From Macrostomum hystrix (Eukaryota; Platyhelminthes; Macrostomidae), in contig CATNEN010000035.1 in assembly GCA_950097015.1 (NCBI GenBank), forward strand, positions 323,001 to 387,000: DNA of 64,000 nt. Direction: 5' to 3'. A program made the translations under genes and the position numbers. Shown here in pieces: positions 33,410 to 43,883 of the stretch. Each line of letters begins with the position of its first letter. The first letter of the stretch is position 1. The notes beneath the pieces are model-generated. The model had not been told where the DNA came from. It saw only the letters and a program-made list of their open reading frames with translations, and made no database searches.

Positions 33410-36400
33410 TCACCACAGACCCGATGGGAGAAACAGCGTCTGGATGAATCTAGAGGGCTTACGCACGACCCTCCCCGACCTCGTGGTGGTTGTGTGGGCT
33501 ACCACTGACTCCTCCTTTAAGACGCTGGGAGCAGATCCCGGACGAGTTGGCTCCTCCTTCGGGCTCACGATTCCCGGGTCCGGGGGCTCTGGGCTCCGTG
33601 GGGTGGTGGGACGAGAGGCTTGAACTGACTGATGACTAGCAGGCTCCAGATCTAGCGGGGTGGCAGCACTGCTGTGGGTCGCAGCTTCAGTGGGCAACGT
33701 CACGCTGTCAGCCCGTGACACGCTAGGCGGTGGACTTACTGTGCTTTCTTGTTCTTGCGCAGCGCTACTAGAACTGTCAACACTACTTCAGGACTTCAGC
33801 GCCTTCAAGGCCACTCGCATCGCCACGACTGGCAACCGACATAGAGGACTCGGGCAACGCTTGGCTACTTCTGTCAGACTCGCTGACTGACAGCTTAGTG
33901 CGAAATTGCTCAACAGCATCTAAGTAGCTAGGCTTCCTCACACAGCGTTTCAATCGATCCACATTGTACACATTGTGCTTGGGGTTCGGCAACCTCTGGT
34001 CAGACCCACGGGGGTCTGCTTCGGGCACGAGGCGATAACTCCGCTCTGTGATCTTTTGAATTACACGGTAGGGACCTAGCCACACATTGGAATCCAGGCC
34101 TTTGTGACTTTGATTGAGAACCCATACTATCTCGTCGACTTCAAAGCAGCTATGGTACAGGCCTCTGTCATAGTAACCCTTTTGGCGCTGCTGGGCTTTG
34201 CCCCGAATTTCTCTGGCTAAAGTGGAGACATCCACTAAGTCCTTGTAAAGTCTATGGGCGAATACTTCCGGACAATGCTGTTCCTGTGGCGGACGCCCGT
34301 ACTTGAGGTCCAATGGGAACATGAGCTCTCTCCCTAAGAATAACTTGGCTGGCGTGAAACCCGTAGATTCAGCCACTGTCGCCCGGATGGACAGGCCTGT
34401 TAAGCGGGCGGCTAGTGACCAATCGCACTGTTTCTCTATGCTCACGGCCCGGATCTGGGCTTTAATGGTCTGAATGACTCGCTCAACCTTGCCATATGGC
34501 CTGTGTTCGGCGGGCTGCGATGCGAACTCGGTCAATTTCCAGGAGCCTTAGCAGTTCATCTAATGTCTGGTTAATAAAAGCGGTCCCATTATCGGACACT
34601 AGGTTCTCCGTCGCTCCCCACCTAACTACTCACTCAGACAGAATAGCTTGGGCGGTAGTGGAAGCGGAAGCATCCGGAACTGGGACAATCTCTAGCCAGC
34701 CTGAGAACTTATCGATCAGGATCAGCAGGTACTTATTTTTGTCTTGCTCAGGGAATGGCCCGGCGTGGTCAACGTGGACAGTCTGGTTTGGATAGCCAGC
34801 TACCGCTGGCTGAATGGGCTCTTTGTTTATTCTCTTTCCCTTTTTGGTCCGGGCGCAGATCTCACACTTCGCAATAACTGCCTTGACCAGAACTTCTAGA
34901 TTGCTAACGTGGAAACGTGACTTCATGGCTCTCAGGGTCTTGGATACACCACAATGGTTTATTTCGCAGTGGTAACTTTTGATCAGGTCTTCACGAATTA
35001 GCAGTTTCGGGAATGACTAGCACAGACCGGGCTGGGCGTCCCTTCTTGGCTGGTTTTCTAACGAACAGCAAGCCCTCCTTAACAAACAGGTTTTCAAACT
35101 TCGACCAGAGCTGTCTTTCCCGACTGCATGATTGAAACTCACTCTTGTCCCATTTCTCACCCGTCTGGACAGCACTTAAGAGGTTCGCTAGGTCTATTGA
35201 TGATTCTTGCACCTCCCTAGCCCAGCTCTCGTCCTGAGCCTCTGTCATTTCTTCGGTTTCGGTTTCGGCTTCCGAAGAATCTAGGTCGACAGGGCAAGGT
35301 CGAAGGGCTTGAGCACCTTGGACTGGCTGTCTATAGCCTGAATACCGACTGGCGGCAGGGTGGGCTCTACTGTCTTAGTCTCGTTCAGATCCGTCGCGAG
35401 CGCTACAGGGACATTCTGACTCTTGTCTATGGCTTTAAAGCTAACTGACAATGGGGCGGAATTAACCGACACTTCTTGGGCTCGCATCGGTAAGGTGGGC
35501 TCAGGCCCAGGGGCTGTAGACACCTCTACTTCACAGCTGCTTGGCGTCACTGATTGACTCTGGCTGTCAAATTGGGTCCTAGATGGAGCTACGCCCTCCG
35601 AATTCTGGGTGCTCACATTGGCTTTGGTGCTCACGGACCCTGTGGCTTGAGTGCTCACGGACACTGTGGCTTGGATGCTCATGGTGCCTCCTTCCGGGCC
35701 TGGAGTCTGACTCCACGCGTTCACTTTCCCGCCTGACACCTGGCGACACGGACGATGGCGGTCTGTGGGTTTGCCTGTTGAAACTTTTCCTTGAATGCCG
35801 GGATCTTACTACAATTGGGGCAGTCAATGTGGTCTGCTCGAAACCTGGGATTGCGGCTAAGGATGTCAGCATTGACATGGTCTTTTCCAGCCCTATGATG
35901 GACTTCAAAAATCGTATTCGGCTATGCGCTCTAGCCGAGTCTGGTCAACCCGGAAGTCATAGACTTCTATCGTCGACAGCCACTGGGCTAACATGCCGGT
36001 GGCGTGTTTTTTTGAGTGCAGCCACTGCAGGGCTGCTGCGTCAGTTCTGACTATGAATGGCCTATCTAGGAGGTAGGTCCGGAACTGCTCTAACATGATA
36101 ACTACCCCAGGAGCTCTCGCATTGTGGCACAGTAATTCCGTTGCGCGGCAGAGAATTTTTTTGAGGCATAGGCTATGACACATTCCTGATGCCGGACCCT
36201 TCTGGGAAAGAACCGCGCCCGTTCCATTCAGGGAGCTGTCGCAGTCCAGGACGAACTGGCCTGCATTGGGCGATAAGTCTGGGTAGGCTAGCACTGGGGG
36301 CGCGTAAAGCCTGGTCTTTAAGTCGGCGAATGCCTCCTCGTGCTCGGCCTTCCAAACAAACTTACCCTTTCCACGGGCCAGCGCATAGAGCGGTGCCGCA

Positions 36401-38034
36401 ACAACGGAGAAATCGGGAACAAATTTGGGTAATAATTCACAAACCCCAGAAACGAGAGCACTTCCTTTGGATATGTGGGTGTGGACCACTCGCGAATGGC
36501 TTTAGTCTTGGCTGGATCGGCTTCAATTCCCTTGCCTGAGACAATGAAACCTAAAAATTTGACTTTATCACGGAACAACTCACACTTGCTGGGCTTAATC
36601 TTTAGACTTGCCTTACGGAGGCGCCAAAGAACTAAGGCTAAGTGGCCGATCATTTGATCGTGGTCTCTTGCCTTCACAATAATGTCATCCAGATACACTA
36701 GGCCCACTCTAAGGAGTAATGGCTGGAGCACTTTCTGCATCAATCTAGCAAAGGTGGCGGGAGCGGTCTTCAGCCTAAATGGGACCACTGTCCAGCGAAA
36801 CGTGCCCTGGGGGCAGGAAAAAGCCGTTAAATCTCTGTCCCGCTCTCTCACACCTACCTGCCAATACGCGGATGTCAGATCTAGGCTGCAGAACACCTGG
36901 GCCCCTGCTAAACTATCAAAGGACTCATCAATTAGCGGCAAAGGGAAGCTGCACGGCTTTATTCTTGTGTTAGTGAATCGGTAGTCAATGCAAAGTATTT
37001 GCGACCCATCTTTCTTTTTGATTAAAACTATCGGAGCCGCCCATTCCGTCTGGTGACATTCCTCAATCACTCCACAGTCAAGCAGCTCCGCGATGTACTG
37101 GTCTAAAAACTCTTTCTGCCCTGGCGATGTGCGGCGAGTGGGCTGGAACACGGGGCGACAGGTTGGGTCCTTCAGTTCTATTTCCATTTCCACTAGGGTT
37201 GTGTGGCCTAGGTCTGTGTCAGACTTTGAGATCTGACTCATGAAATAATTGAGCAGCTTCATAGTAGTGGCCATTTGGACAGGCGATAGTTTGGTCTGAT
37301 CGAGACGAAATTGATCTCTCAGCCACTCCCGAGTCCTTTCGTCTGGGGGCGGGAGCTTCTCCACTAGCCTGACTAAGTTACCTACGTTCTCAGTTGTAAA
37401 ATGCTTCTCATGGAGCTGAGTTTCAGACACTACTTCATCAGGGCCAATGCTCTGGAAGAGGCGATTTCCTGACCCTTTCTAATGGCGACGGGCTGGTCCT
37501 CACTGTTTAGCAGACGAACTAGGACATGGCGGCCATCAGAAACATTGTCCAGAGATCGGGCGACCATACATTCCCCCTCGTAGGTAACTCGCCTGACACG
37601 ATAAAGTTCTGTGTCCCCTTGAATGACTGGGACCACCTCTCCATCCACTGTGGCTTTGCCATCGGCCACCAGAAGGTTAACCTTAAAATTGCACATAAAG
37701 TCCAGACCTAAAAGGACATCTGAGAGCCCCGTCTCCATAACTAAGAAAACCTGCGGCTTGGTTAGGTTGCCCAGGGATACCTCACAATGCAGCGTACCTA
37801 ATATTGCGGTCTGGGTACTGCAGTGGCATTGCGCTTCTGCGTGGACGGGGTGAAAACGTTGTTAATTGGGTCAGCTTTCACCAGTTGGTCCCTTACTTTG
37901 GTGCCCATAACACTGGCATTCGCGCCAGAGTCAAGACAGGAAATTATGCTGCTCTCTCCTACACTTAACTGGACAAAAAAACTCGACTCAGTTCGGCACT
38001 CAGGATTACTGAGTTGTATACAGAAATGTGACAC
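33410..38034 (-). pseudogene. pol: Gypsy pol: protease, reverse transcriptase, RNase H, integrase
   Basis: Protease shows LDSGANASVMG (about 37965-37910) and VLLGLDFM near 37710. Reverse transcriptase (37430-36500) shows GVIEE, SLDLTSAYWQ, PFRLKTAPATF and the catalytic YLDDIIV. RNase H (36489-35905) shows FVLDCDSS and TDAAALQWL. Integrase shows an HHCC finger (HCEINH then CEICARTKKGK, about 34960-34840), VHVDHAGPFP, SDNGTAF and the Glu in KVERVIQTIK, so the DDE residues are all visible. The frames are not continuous: a frameshift lies near 37430 between protease and RT, with further breaks near 36450, 35900, 35250, 34990, 34625 and 34535. A C-terminal tail runs to about 33410. This is a decayed copy. 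Confidence 0.9.
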
Positions 38035-38160
38035 AAGTGGAGTTTTCTTTTAACAAAATACATAGGAAGTACACTCGCTAAAGCCACACTGTTACACAAG
38101 CAGGGTATTATAATGACGAAGTAAACAGAAAGTACCGAGACTAAAGCCACACTACTTGCA
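38035..38160 (-). pseudogene. Probable gag C-terminal Cys-rich remnant upstream of protease
   Basis: Minus-strand reading just upstream of the protease is rich in Cys and has two diverged copies of a TGTGGCTTTAG word about 70 bp apart, interrupted by stops. It may be what remains of the gag zinc-knuckle zone. The match to a CCHC pattern is poor. Confidence 0.3.
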
Positions 38161-38394
38161 GAAATTTATAGCGTTAAATGTCATGAATATTTTATGCGAA
38201 TGCGCGGTATTCTAAAAAACTTTCCCAGCAAATCAATGAATATGTTAATAAATATTCAAATAAAACAATGGACTTATTAATTTCCGCTGCTAAATGAATT
38301 AATGACGGAATTTTTTGCTGCTGGCAGGAATTAATGCTACCCCCCTATCTTATATACTAAAAATGAAAATCTTGGTTGGTTGGTTGTAATTGAT

Positions 38395-38815
38395 TTTCTC
38401 TGCTGCTGGGGGGGAATTAGTTCTCCTCTGCTGGGGGAATTAGGGGGGAATTTGTTCTCTGCTGCTGGGGGGGAATTAGTTCTCCTCTGCTGGGGGAATA
38501 AGGGGAGGAATTAGTTCTCTGCTGCTCGGGGGGGGATTAGTTCTCTGCTGCTGGGGGGAATTAGTTCTCTGCTGCTGGGGGGGAATTAGGCGGGAATTAG
38601 TTCTCTGCTGCTGAGGGAGGAATTAGTTCTCTGCTGCTGAGGGAGGAATTAGTTCTCTGCTGCTGAGGGGGGAATTAGTTCTCTGCTGCTGGGGGGAATT
38701 AGTTCTCTGCTGCTGAGGGAGGAATTAGTTCTCTGCTGCTGAGGGGGAATTAGTTCTCTGCTGCTGGGGGGAATTAGTTCTCTGCTGCTGGGGGGGGAAT
38801 TAGTTCTCTGCTGCT
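38395..38815. repeat. About 23-bp G-rich minisatellite
   Basis: Units GGAATTAGTTCTCTGCTGCT followed by a variable G run (GGGG to GGGGGGG, or GAGGGAG). Confidence 0.93.
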
Positions 38816-39029
38816 ACAGCTTGGTGTACAGACCCGATGTCTCAGAATGTATTCAAGCTCAGACTGACTATTTCTGTATTTAGTGAGAATTCAAATTCTC
38901 TTTGATTCGCAATCACGTATATTCGCAATCATGGAAATTATTACCGACGAAATGAGTTTACGTTTTTGTTTGCTTTCAGGTGTGTTTTGTCCCTATGCAT
39001 TGCACAAGATTTTTTGTCTGAACAGTAGT

Positions 39030-39100
39030 GCCCCCCAAGGGGGGCTTAGTGTGCTAGTTTTTCTCTATAAATACAAGAGCAAAATTTTGACAGTTTTTTC
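39030..39100 (+). promoter_or_regulatory. TATA-box promoter of orphan gene
   Basis: TATAAATA at 39066-39073 is followed 26 bp later by a CAGTTT initiator-like site (39091). A perfect GC palindrome, GCCCCCC-AA-GGGGGGC, lies just upstream at 39030-39045. The first ATG of the downstream reading is at 39152. Confidence 0.5.
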
Positions 39101-39151
39101 ACCAAGTCGCATCGACTAAGAATTACACTATCAAGACATCGGCAAAGCAAC

Positions 39152-40486
39152 ATGTCTATCATCAGACGAGATTGGATTCTACGAGCTGGATTGAAGGCTG
39201 ACTTCTCGGTCAGTAAACCGAACACCAACGCCAGTTGTCAATTTCGCACCATCGCATGGAGGCCCACAGATTGTGTTGAGCAACCAAATAAATGATTGCC
39301 CATCATAATGCAGACAGCAGCACCAATGGAACTGTTTCGCGGAATAACCGAGCGTCCAGAGCTGGACCAAGCATCAAGCTATCGTCACGAACCGAGAGAG
39401 GTAATCGCAATTGCCTTCTCTCCCAATTCGTGCGACCGGGAGCTGTTTGAAACAATCCAGTAAGTTATGTATTATAATATTCTATTGAACAACCAAATTG
39501 CTCGATTTACCTAGCAGATTTTTATCTGCAACTCAATTTATATGGCAACCTTTCAAATAAATCTCTTTACGCAGTTTCGTTGAGAAGTCAATCAAGATAC
39601 GATCGCGGAATCATTGGACACGCGACAACTTGCCCGCCTGACAAAGTATGGAATTGACGGAGGAATTCTCGAGCACACACCACTACAGTGGCTGAGTATC
39701 AAATCAAACTACCGATGTGCGACAATCCGTGTCGACAATGAGCACCCACTCGGTGTTGAGGTTCCGTTAAACGAATTCAAGGGCCGATCAGGGCTCTATC
39801 ATGTGACTCTGCAAGCCATAAGTTTATTCTGTCCGAGAAACAGCTCTGTGTGGCGAATCGCCCTTTGTGTGCGATCGCTCATGTTGATTGAGCAGAGCAC
39901 CACACCACTCGAGATGTCGCTTTTCCAAGGCCTAAGCGATTTTCCGGCCGCACCCGCAAGACCTCAGCTCGAGGACGACAACGAAAAAATTGCCGGCAAC
40001 AACACAGACGGCGACGACGATGACTGCAGTTCATCTGACCGAGAGAGGAAGAACGCAACCAAACCCGTTAGAGGTAACAATGAACCGAAAAAGATTACTG
40101 CTAGGAAGAAACAGCAGCAACAGCGAGCGAATGGAAGACAAATGGATAGAAGTCGCAGCAATTCACCAGCGATCCAGCTGCAGACGACAGCAAAGAAGCG
40201 AGCTGCCCCCAAGAAACCAATGCCCACGAGCAAGAAGACGAAGCAAGATGACGATGCGAGCAAGGTCAAGTGGGTCGAGGCGCCATGTGTAAAGGATGTG
40301 GTGAGCACTGCAGGATCTGGTTCGTCTAAGACAGGAGCGATCCGATTGGCGTCGAAAGATCTAAGCTACATGAAGCAGCCTAAGAATAAACAGAGCAATA
40401 TTGATTCAGCATCGAGCAACGATGATTATTCTTCGTTGTCTGATGGCGATCATAAGTGAACTTTGTTGAACGTTGATAAATAAAAA
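39152..40486 (+). CDS. Unrecognised gene inside the Gypsy insertion; reading frame disrupted
   Basis: I do not recognise this gene. From the TATA box it reads a 47-codon frame (MSIIRRDWIL start, 39152, stopped by TGA), then a frame from ATG 39308 that ends at a strong donor (GTAAGT at 39460). A short intron ends in TTTACGCAG (39574). The main frame follows to TGA at 40457-40459: about 280 residues with no ATG until residue 100. Its N-terminal half is mixed and could be globular. Its C-terminal half is rich in Lys, Arg, Asp, Ser and Gln, with basic clusters (KKITARKKQQQQ, KKRAAPKKPMPTSKKTKQ) that suggest nuclear location. The joined frame after the acceptor ends near 39641, so a frameshift near 39630 or a different splice is needed to enter the long frame. 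AATAAA lies at about 40480. It could be a transposon-encoded, virus-derived or host gene fragment. Confidence 0.5.
39614..40459 (+). CDS. Main open frame of orphan gene, Lys/Ser-rich C-terminus
   Basis: This is the longest non-repetitive open frame of unknown identity in the window, 281 codons from the first possible non-ATG start to TGA. The open frame extends upstream to 39584. Residues 1-110 contain regular hydrophobic spacing (GLYHVTLQAISLFC, VWRIALCVRSLMLIEQ). Residues 120-281 are low-complexity and charged, beginning with an acidic NNTDGDDDDCSSSD stretch and ending in SSNDDYSSLSDGDHK. No signal peptide or membrane span is evident. Confidence 0.55.
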   Translation: MDTRQLARLTKYGIDGGILEHTPLQWLSIKSNYRCATIRVDNEHPLGVEVPLNEFKGRSGLYHVTLQAISLFCPRNSSVWRIALCVRSLMLIEQSTTPLEMSLFQGLSDFPAAPARPQLEDDNEKIAGNNTDGDDDDCSSSDRERKNATKPVRGNNEPKKITARKKQQQQRANGRQMDRSRSNSPAIQLQTTAKKRAAPKKPMPTSKKTKQDDDASKVKWVEAPCVKDVVSTAGSGSSKTGAIRLASKDLSYMKQPKNKQSNIDSASSNDDYSSLSDGDHK

Positions 40487-40916
40487 CTTGCCGATTTCAT
40501 TCAGCGACGTCATTTGGAACGATTACTTACAATTAAACAAATCTATTATTCCAAATTGATTGATTTGTTAAAAAACAAAAAAACAAATAAACTCGTATCC
40601 TCGATTTTTTTCAGCGCCTCGTTCTACTAATAATAAGCGCTAGTTTAACGTTTACACCAAGTGATGATAAAAGAAACTTTGACTTAAGGCGAATCGAGAA
40701 AAAATTACGATCTGAAGGACGTTATTGTCAATTGTTTTACAGAAGACCTACGATGCTAAAGATCTTGGTTTCGATAGCGAGCATTCAAATTTATCCGAGC
40801 GGGAAAATTACTGTATATGGCTGCCAGACCAATTGTCATATAGTTTTTGTTTTGCGCTTTATCAGCGATAAAATTTATCAAGTAGATTTCGATTCGGTTC
40901 AAATACAAAGTAGCAC

Positions 40917-40928
40917 TCATGTTGCTCA
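40917..40928. repeat. LINE target-site duplication, left copy
   Basis: TCATGTTGCTCA, identical to 41603-41614 on the other side of the LINE fragment. Confidence 0.85.
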
Positions 40929-41602
40929 ACTCACAGGGAATGAGATGGCGGACCAGCTTGCTAAGGCTGGCGCAGCCAGCTCCCTGATGGGCCCGGGCCC
41001 GGAGGCCCCGATCCCCGCTTCTATGGTCAACTCCAACATCAACCGCTGGATGGAGACCCAACACCGGAGGAGGTGGTCTTGCACCCTGAACTGCCGCCAG
41101 TCCAGGGCTGCGGTGCCAACCCCCTCTAGTAACCTGCGTAAAGCCTTGCTCAGGCTAAATCGCAGAGACCTGAGAGCAGTCACCATGTCCCTCTCGGGAC
41201 ATGGCTGCTTCACCAGACACCGCTACCTCCAAGGCCACGTGCCTGAGGAAACGTGTCCCTTCTGCTGCTTCGGACGTGAAAACGCCGAGCATTTCATCTG
41301 CCACTGCCCGGCCTTCACCCGGGCTAGGCTCAAACATCTCGGGCCGGCGCCGACCCTAGTCGAAGCCTGCTCGCCCGAGAGCATTCCACAGCTCGCCCAC
41401 TTCCTTCGGGATACCGGCCGAGCTGATTTCTTCCCAGCCTATGGCGAGGAGGATCGCGCGGCGGGATCGACCGACGGACCACTCTGAGCGGCACCGCCTC
41501 GCTGGAGGCCGTCTGGCTGCCAGGGGTTAGCGATATGGGCGGCATCGGCCGCCTCCTCGCTGCGTCCGTCATGGAGGCTCCCTGCCGCTAAGTCAAAGTA
41601 AG
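40929..41602 (+). mobile_element. 5'-truncated non-LTR retrotransposon (LINE) 3' end
   Basis: A 674-bp insertion flanked by a perfect 12-bp duplication. It encodes the end of an RNase H domain (GNEMADQLAKAGA) followed by a C-terminal region with a zinc-finger-like CPFCCFGRENAEHFICHC motif. This is typical of RNase H-bearing I/R1-type elements, whose pol ends this way. The frame stays open to TGA near 41487. The 5' truncation is usual for LINE insertions. It interrupts the Gypsy gag remnant. Confidence 0.85.
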
Positions 41603-42420
41603 TCATGTTGCTCACGTTGCCGATGCCTATTGGGCGCTAGGGCGCGAACATTCGCATGCGCATTCGCTGACGGGTTCAACAACTGACGGACTCCTGCTAT
41701 CCCTCGGGCCTTCCTACACAGGTCCTCCGCTGTCAACATTGCATTTTCCCTGCTCTGCAAGATCAATTTCTCGGCTAGGTTACGATCAACTAGACCATGA
41801 CAGAAACGGGCTCGAACTCTTGGCGGGTCATCTGAGCAGTATGGGCAAGGCTCACAAGTCGGTCAAAATAATCTTGGACTGGCTCAGATACTTTCTGGGC
41901 GGCTCCTATGAGCTCTAGATAGCTTTTGTCTTTCTCGGAGACATCTGTGTACCTATCAGCTAAGGCGTTGAGGGCCTCCTCGGTTTCGGCTTCATGCAGG
42001 TTGTTATTAAAGAAATACTCTTGGCACTCGCCTGCTAATAGCGACAGCAAAACGGCCCCTCTCTGCACGACAGGGATCTTATGAGCTGTAACATAGGCAC
42101 TAAATTGGGCTCTCCAAAGATCGAACTTCTGCTTTGGTGAATACGGGACTGGTGGGCGGAGCTTAACACTCACACTGCCTCCCAATAGCGGCGGATTCAT
42201 GGGCAGAGAGGGTTGCATGGAGCTTGCGGGTGTGCCACCACGCTGGTTCAACATCACTTGGGCCAATCTATCCAGGCTTGCAGTGGCAGGTCACTGGGCA
42301 CGGGGCAGCTCGGGTGGAGGGGCAGAAACTGCGCCCATGGCATCAGCTTCCTCCACAGCTGGATCAATATTGTCCGCGGCTATGCCGACATTCTCATCCT
42401 CTTCACCACTCATTCCCTCC
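41600..42420 (-). pseudogene. gag: Gypsy gag remnant
   Basis: Minus-strand reading from an ATG near 42413 (MSGEEDENVG) through KLRPPVPYSPKQKFDLWRAQ, AYVTAHKI, LLSLLAGECQEYF and VQDYFDRLVSLAH. These are typical of retrotransposon Gag capsid sequence (Trp/Phe-rich helices, then the DYFDRL segment). An in-frame TGA near 42288 breaks the N-terminal part, and a frameshift near 41810 moves the reading to another frame that continues to about 41600. The LINE fragment then interrupts it. Gag would form the particle that packages the element RNA. Confidence 0.75.
41603..41614. repeat. LINE target-site duplication, right copy
   Basis: TCATGTTGCTCA, matching 40917-40928; it directly follows a short AAGT-rich 3' tail. 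Confidence 0.85.
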
Positions 42421-42509
42421 CAGCGGAAAGGGTAAACCTGACAGATAATACACGAGAAGATCGAAAGTAAGAAGCGAAGAAAGCAGGAGATCGGTTGGCG
42501 GGTCAATTC

Positions 42510-43030
42510 TAAAACCTAATCACGCAATCAGACACAAACTAAATACCACCAACCGGGGGGTCCCTAGTAAGAGAGACACAGGCAAGAAGCAGTCACCTGA
42601 GTATTCTGTTCTGTCGCACCAGGACAAAGCCGACGGCTGTTATGACAGCAGACTCCGACAATGCTCCACCGCTTCAGGGACCGGCAGCCTCCGACAGTGA
42701 TGAGCGGCCCTCGGCTGAAAATGTCACTCGCTGCAGACTGACCGGCCTTGCAGACTAAGAATGGCGGTTCTAGACAGTGATGGCTGTTCTTCGGACGATA
42801 ACCAATGCAGTCCACTCACGGACGATCACTTGAACTTGGCTGAACTATGTAACAGGCTGGCCAGCGGAAACTAATAGTTGGCCCATGGATCGGCAGTTGG
42901 TCCCAGGCCTAAGTGTGGCGCGAAGAACTAGACTGCCAGCTTAAACTGCAGGTTTGTGGCAGTTGGTTTAATCTGGCCGGGAGGGTTGCAAACATTTTTA
43001 AATTTTAATACAAATTAGTCGGTGAGCCAA
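42510..43030 (-). other. Gypsy leader region, no frame assigned
   Basis: Non-repetitive sequence between gag and the foldback element. I see no supported reading frame. Confidence 0.35.
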
Positions 43031-43675
43031 GAGGCGTGATGCTTACGCGGCTGGCTGTCGGCTGGGGTTTACTCCCGATTCGCCGAATCCCGATTTGCCG
43101 AAATTCCCAATCCGCCGAATCCCGATTCGCCGAAATTCCCAATCCGCCGAATCCCGATTCGCCGAAATTCCTGATTCGCCGATTCCTGATTCGCCGAATT
43201 CCCTCTTTGCCGAAAAAATTGCTGAGAACATTTTTTGCTGAGCTACCGTACCTCATTACACTTTTACTTTCGGCTCTACAAGGATGTCCAGCAAGTTTTG
43301 CTTTTTTCGAAGTACGTGTGATGTTCTTCTTTGCTCACTCAATCTACGTTCCAGAATGTTAATAAAGTTAAGAAGCAAATTTAGAAGTTAATGAATGAAG
43401 AAACTGCATTTCATTTAAGTTCGTTTTTAATTAATTTCAATACAATAGAAATAGAGTTACCATATTTGACCAACACTCAACGAGGGCAATGGTTATGTGG
43501 TTTAATTTTAATTTATGATATTGATAAAGTAAGATGTATTGAATCAGGATTCAGCGAATCAGGATTCGAGTCAGATTTCGGCAAATCGGGAATTCGGCGA
43601 AGCGGGAATTTCGGCGAATCGGCAGTAAACCGTCGGCTGGCGTGGCGTGAGAGGCTTGCACAGGACTAGCAGTTG
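43030..43675. mobile_element. Foldback (long inverted repeat) element in Gypsy leader
   Basis: Arms at about 43030-43205 and 43545-43675 are inverted copies: both contain GGTTTACT(C/G)CCGATTCGCC and iterated GATTCGCCGAAATTCC words. Between them lies about 340 bp of AT-rich unique DNA with no recognisable transposase. This is the structure of a foldback or MITE-type element with internally repetitive arms. Confidence 0.65.
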
Positions 43676-43859
43676 TAGCCCAGTCAGACCAGTTCTAACC
43701 GGTTCGCAGTTGCGGCTCGCTAACAGACCAGAGTTACAACAGTGCTGTTGGCTTGAAAAAACTATCAAATGCTGTGGCGTTTGCTGAGGCTGCAGATGGA
43801 TGGCGCTGGCGGCAACCAAAAGCTTATTGCGGTGGGGATGATGACACTAGGAAAACTCG

Positions 43860-43876
43860 TCTCGGTGGGACCTCCA
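43860..43876 (-). other. Primer-binding site for tRNA-Gln
   Basis: Plus-strand TCTCGGTGGGACCTCCA equals the 3' end, including CCA, of animal tRNA-Gln as I know that tRNA. The minus-strand element therefore carries its complement, starting TGG, seven bases inside the 5' LTR. Confidence 0.8.
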
Positions 43877-43883
43877 AATTAGA

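Larger units (their letters stand above)
38152..40885. mobile_element. Foreign segment inside Gypsy element, possibly a DNA transposon
   Basis: This AT-richer segment separates gag from pol. Its proposed ends form an imperfect inverted repeat: CTACTTG followed by an AT-rich stretch at 38152-38158, and CAAGTAG at 40879-40885. Beyond the seven exact bases roughly 12 of the next 19 positions match by eye. It holds a minisatellite and the orphan gene. No target-site duplication was found at these ends, so the exact borders and mechanism are uncertain. Confidence 0.4.

Noticed and set aside
33020-33508. 162-codon plus-strand frame in the Gypsy 3' region
   Set aside because: Low-complexity Gln/Arg/Thr frame with no recognisable domain, antisense to the element.
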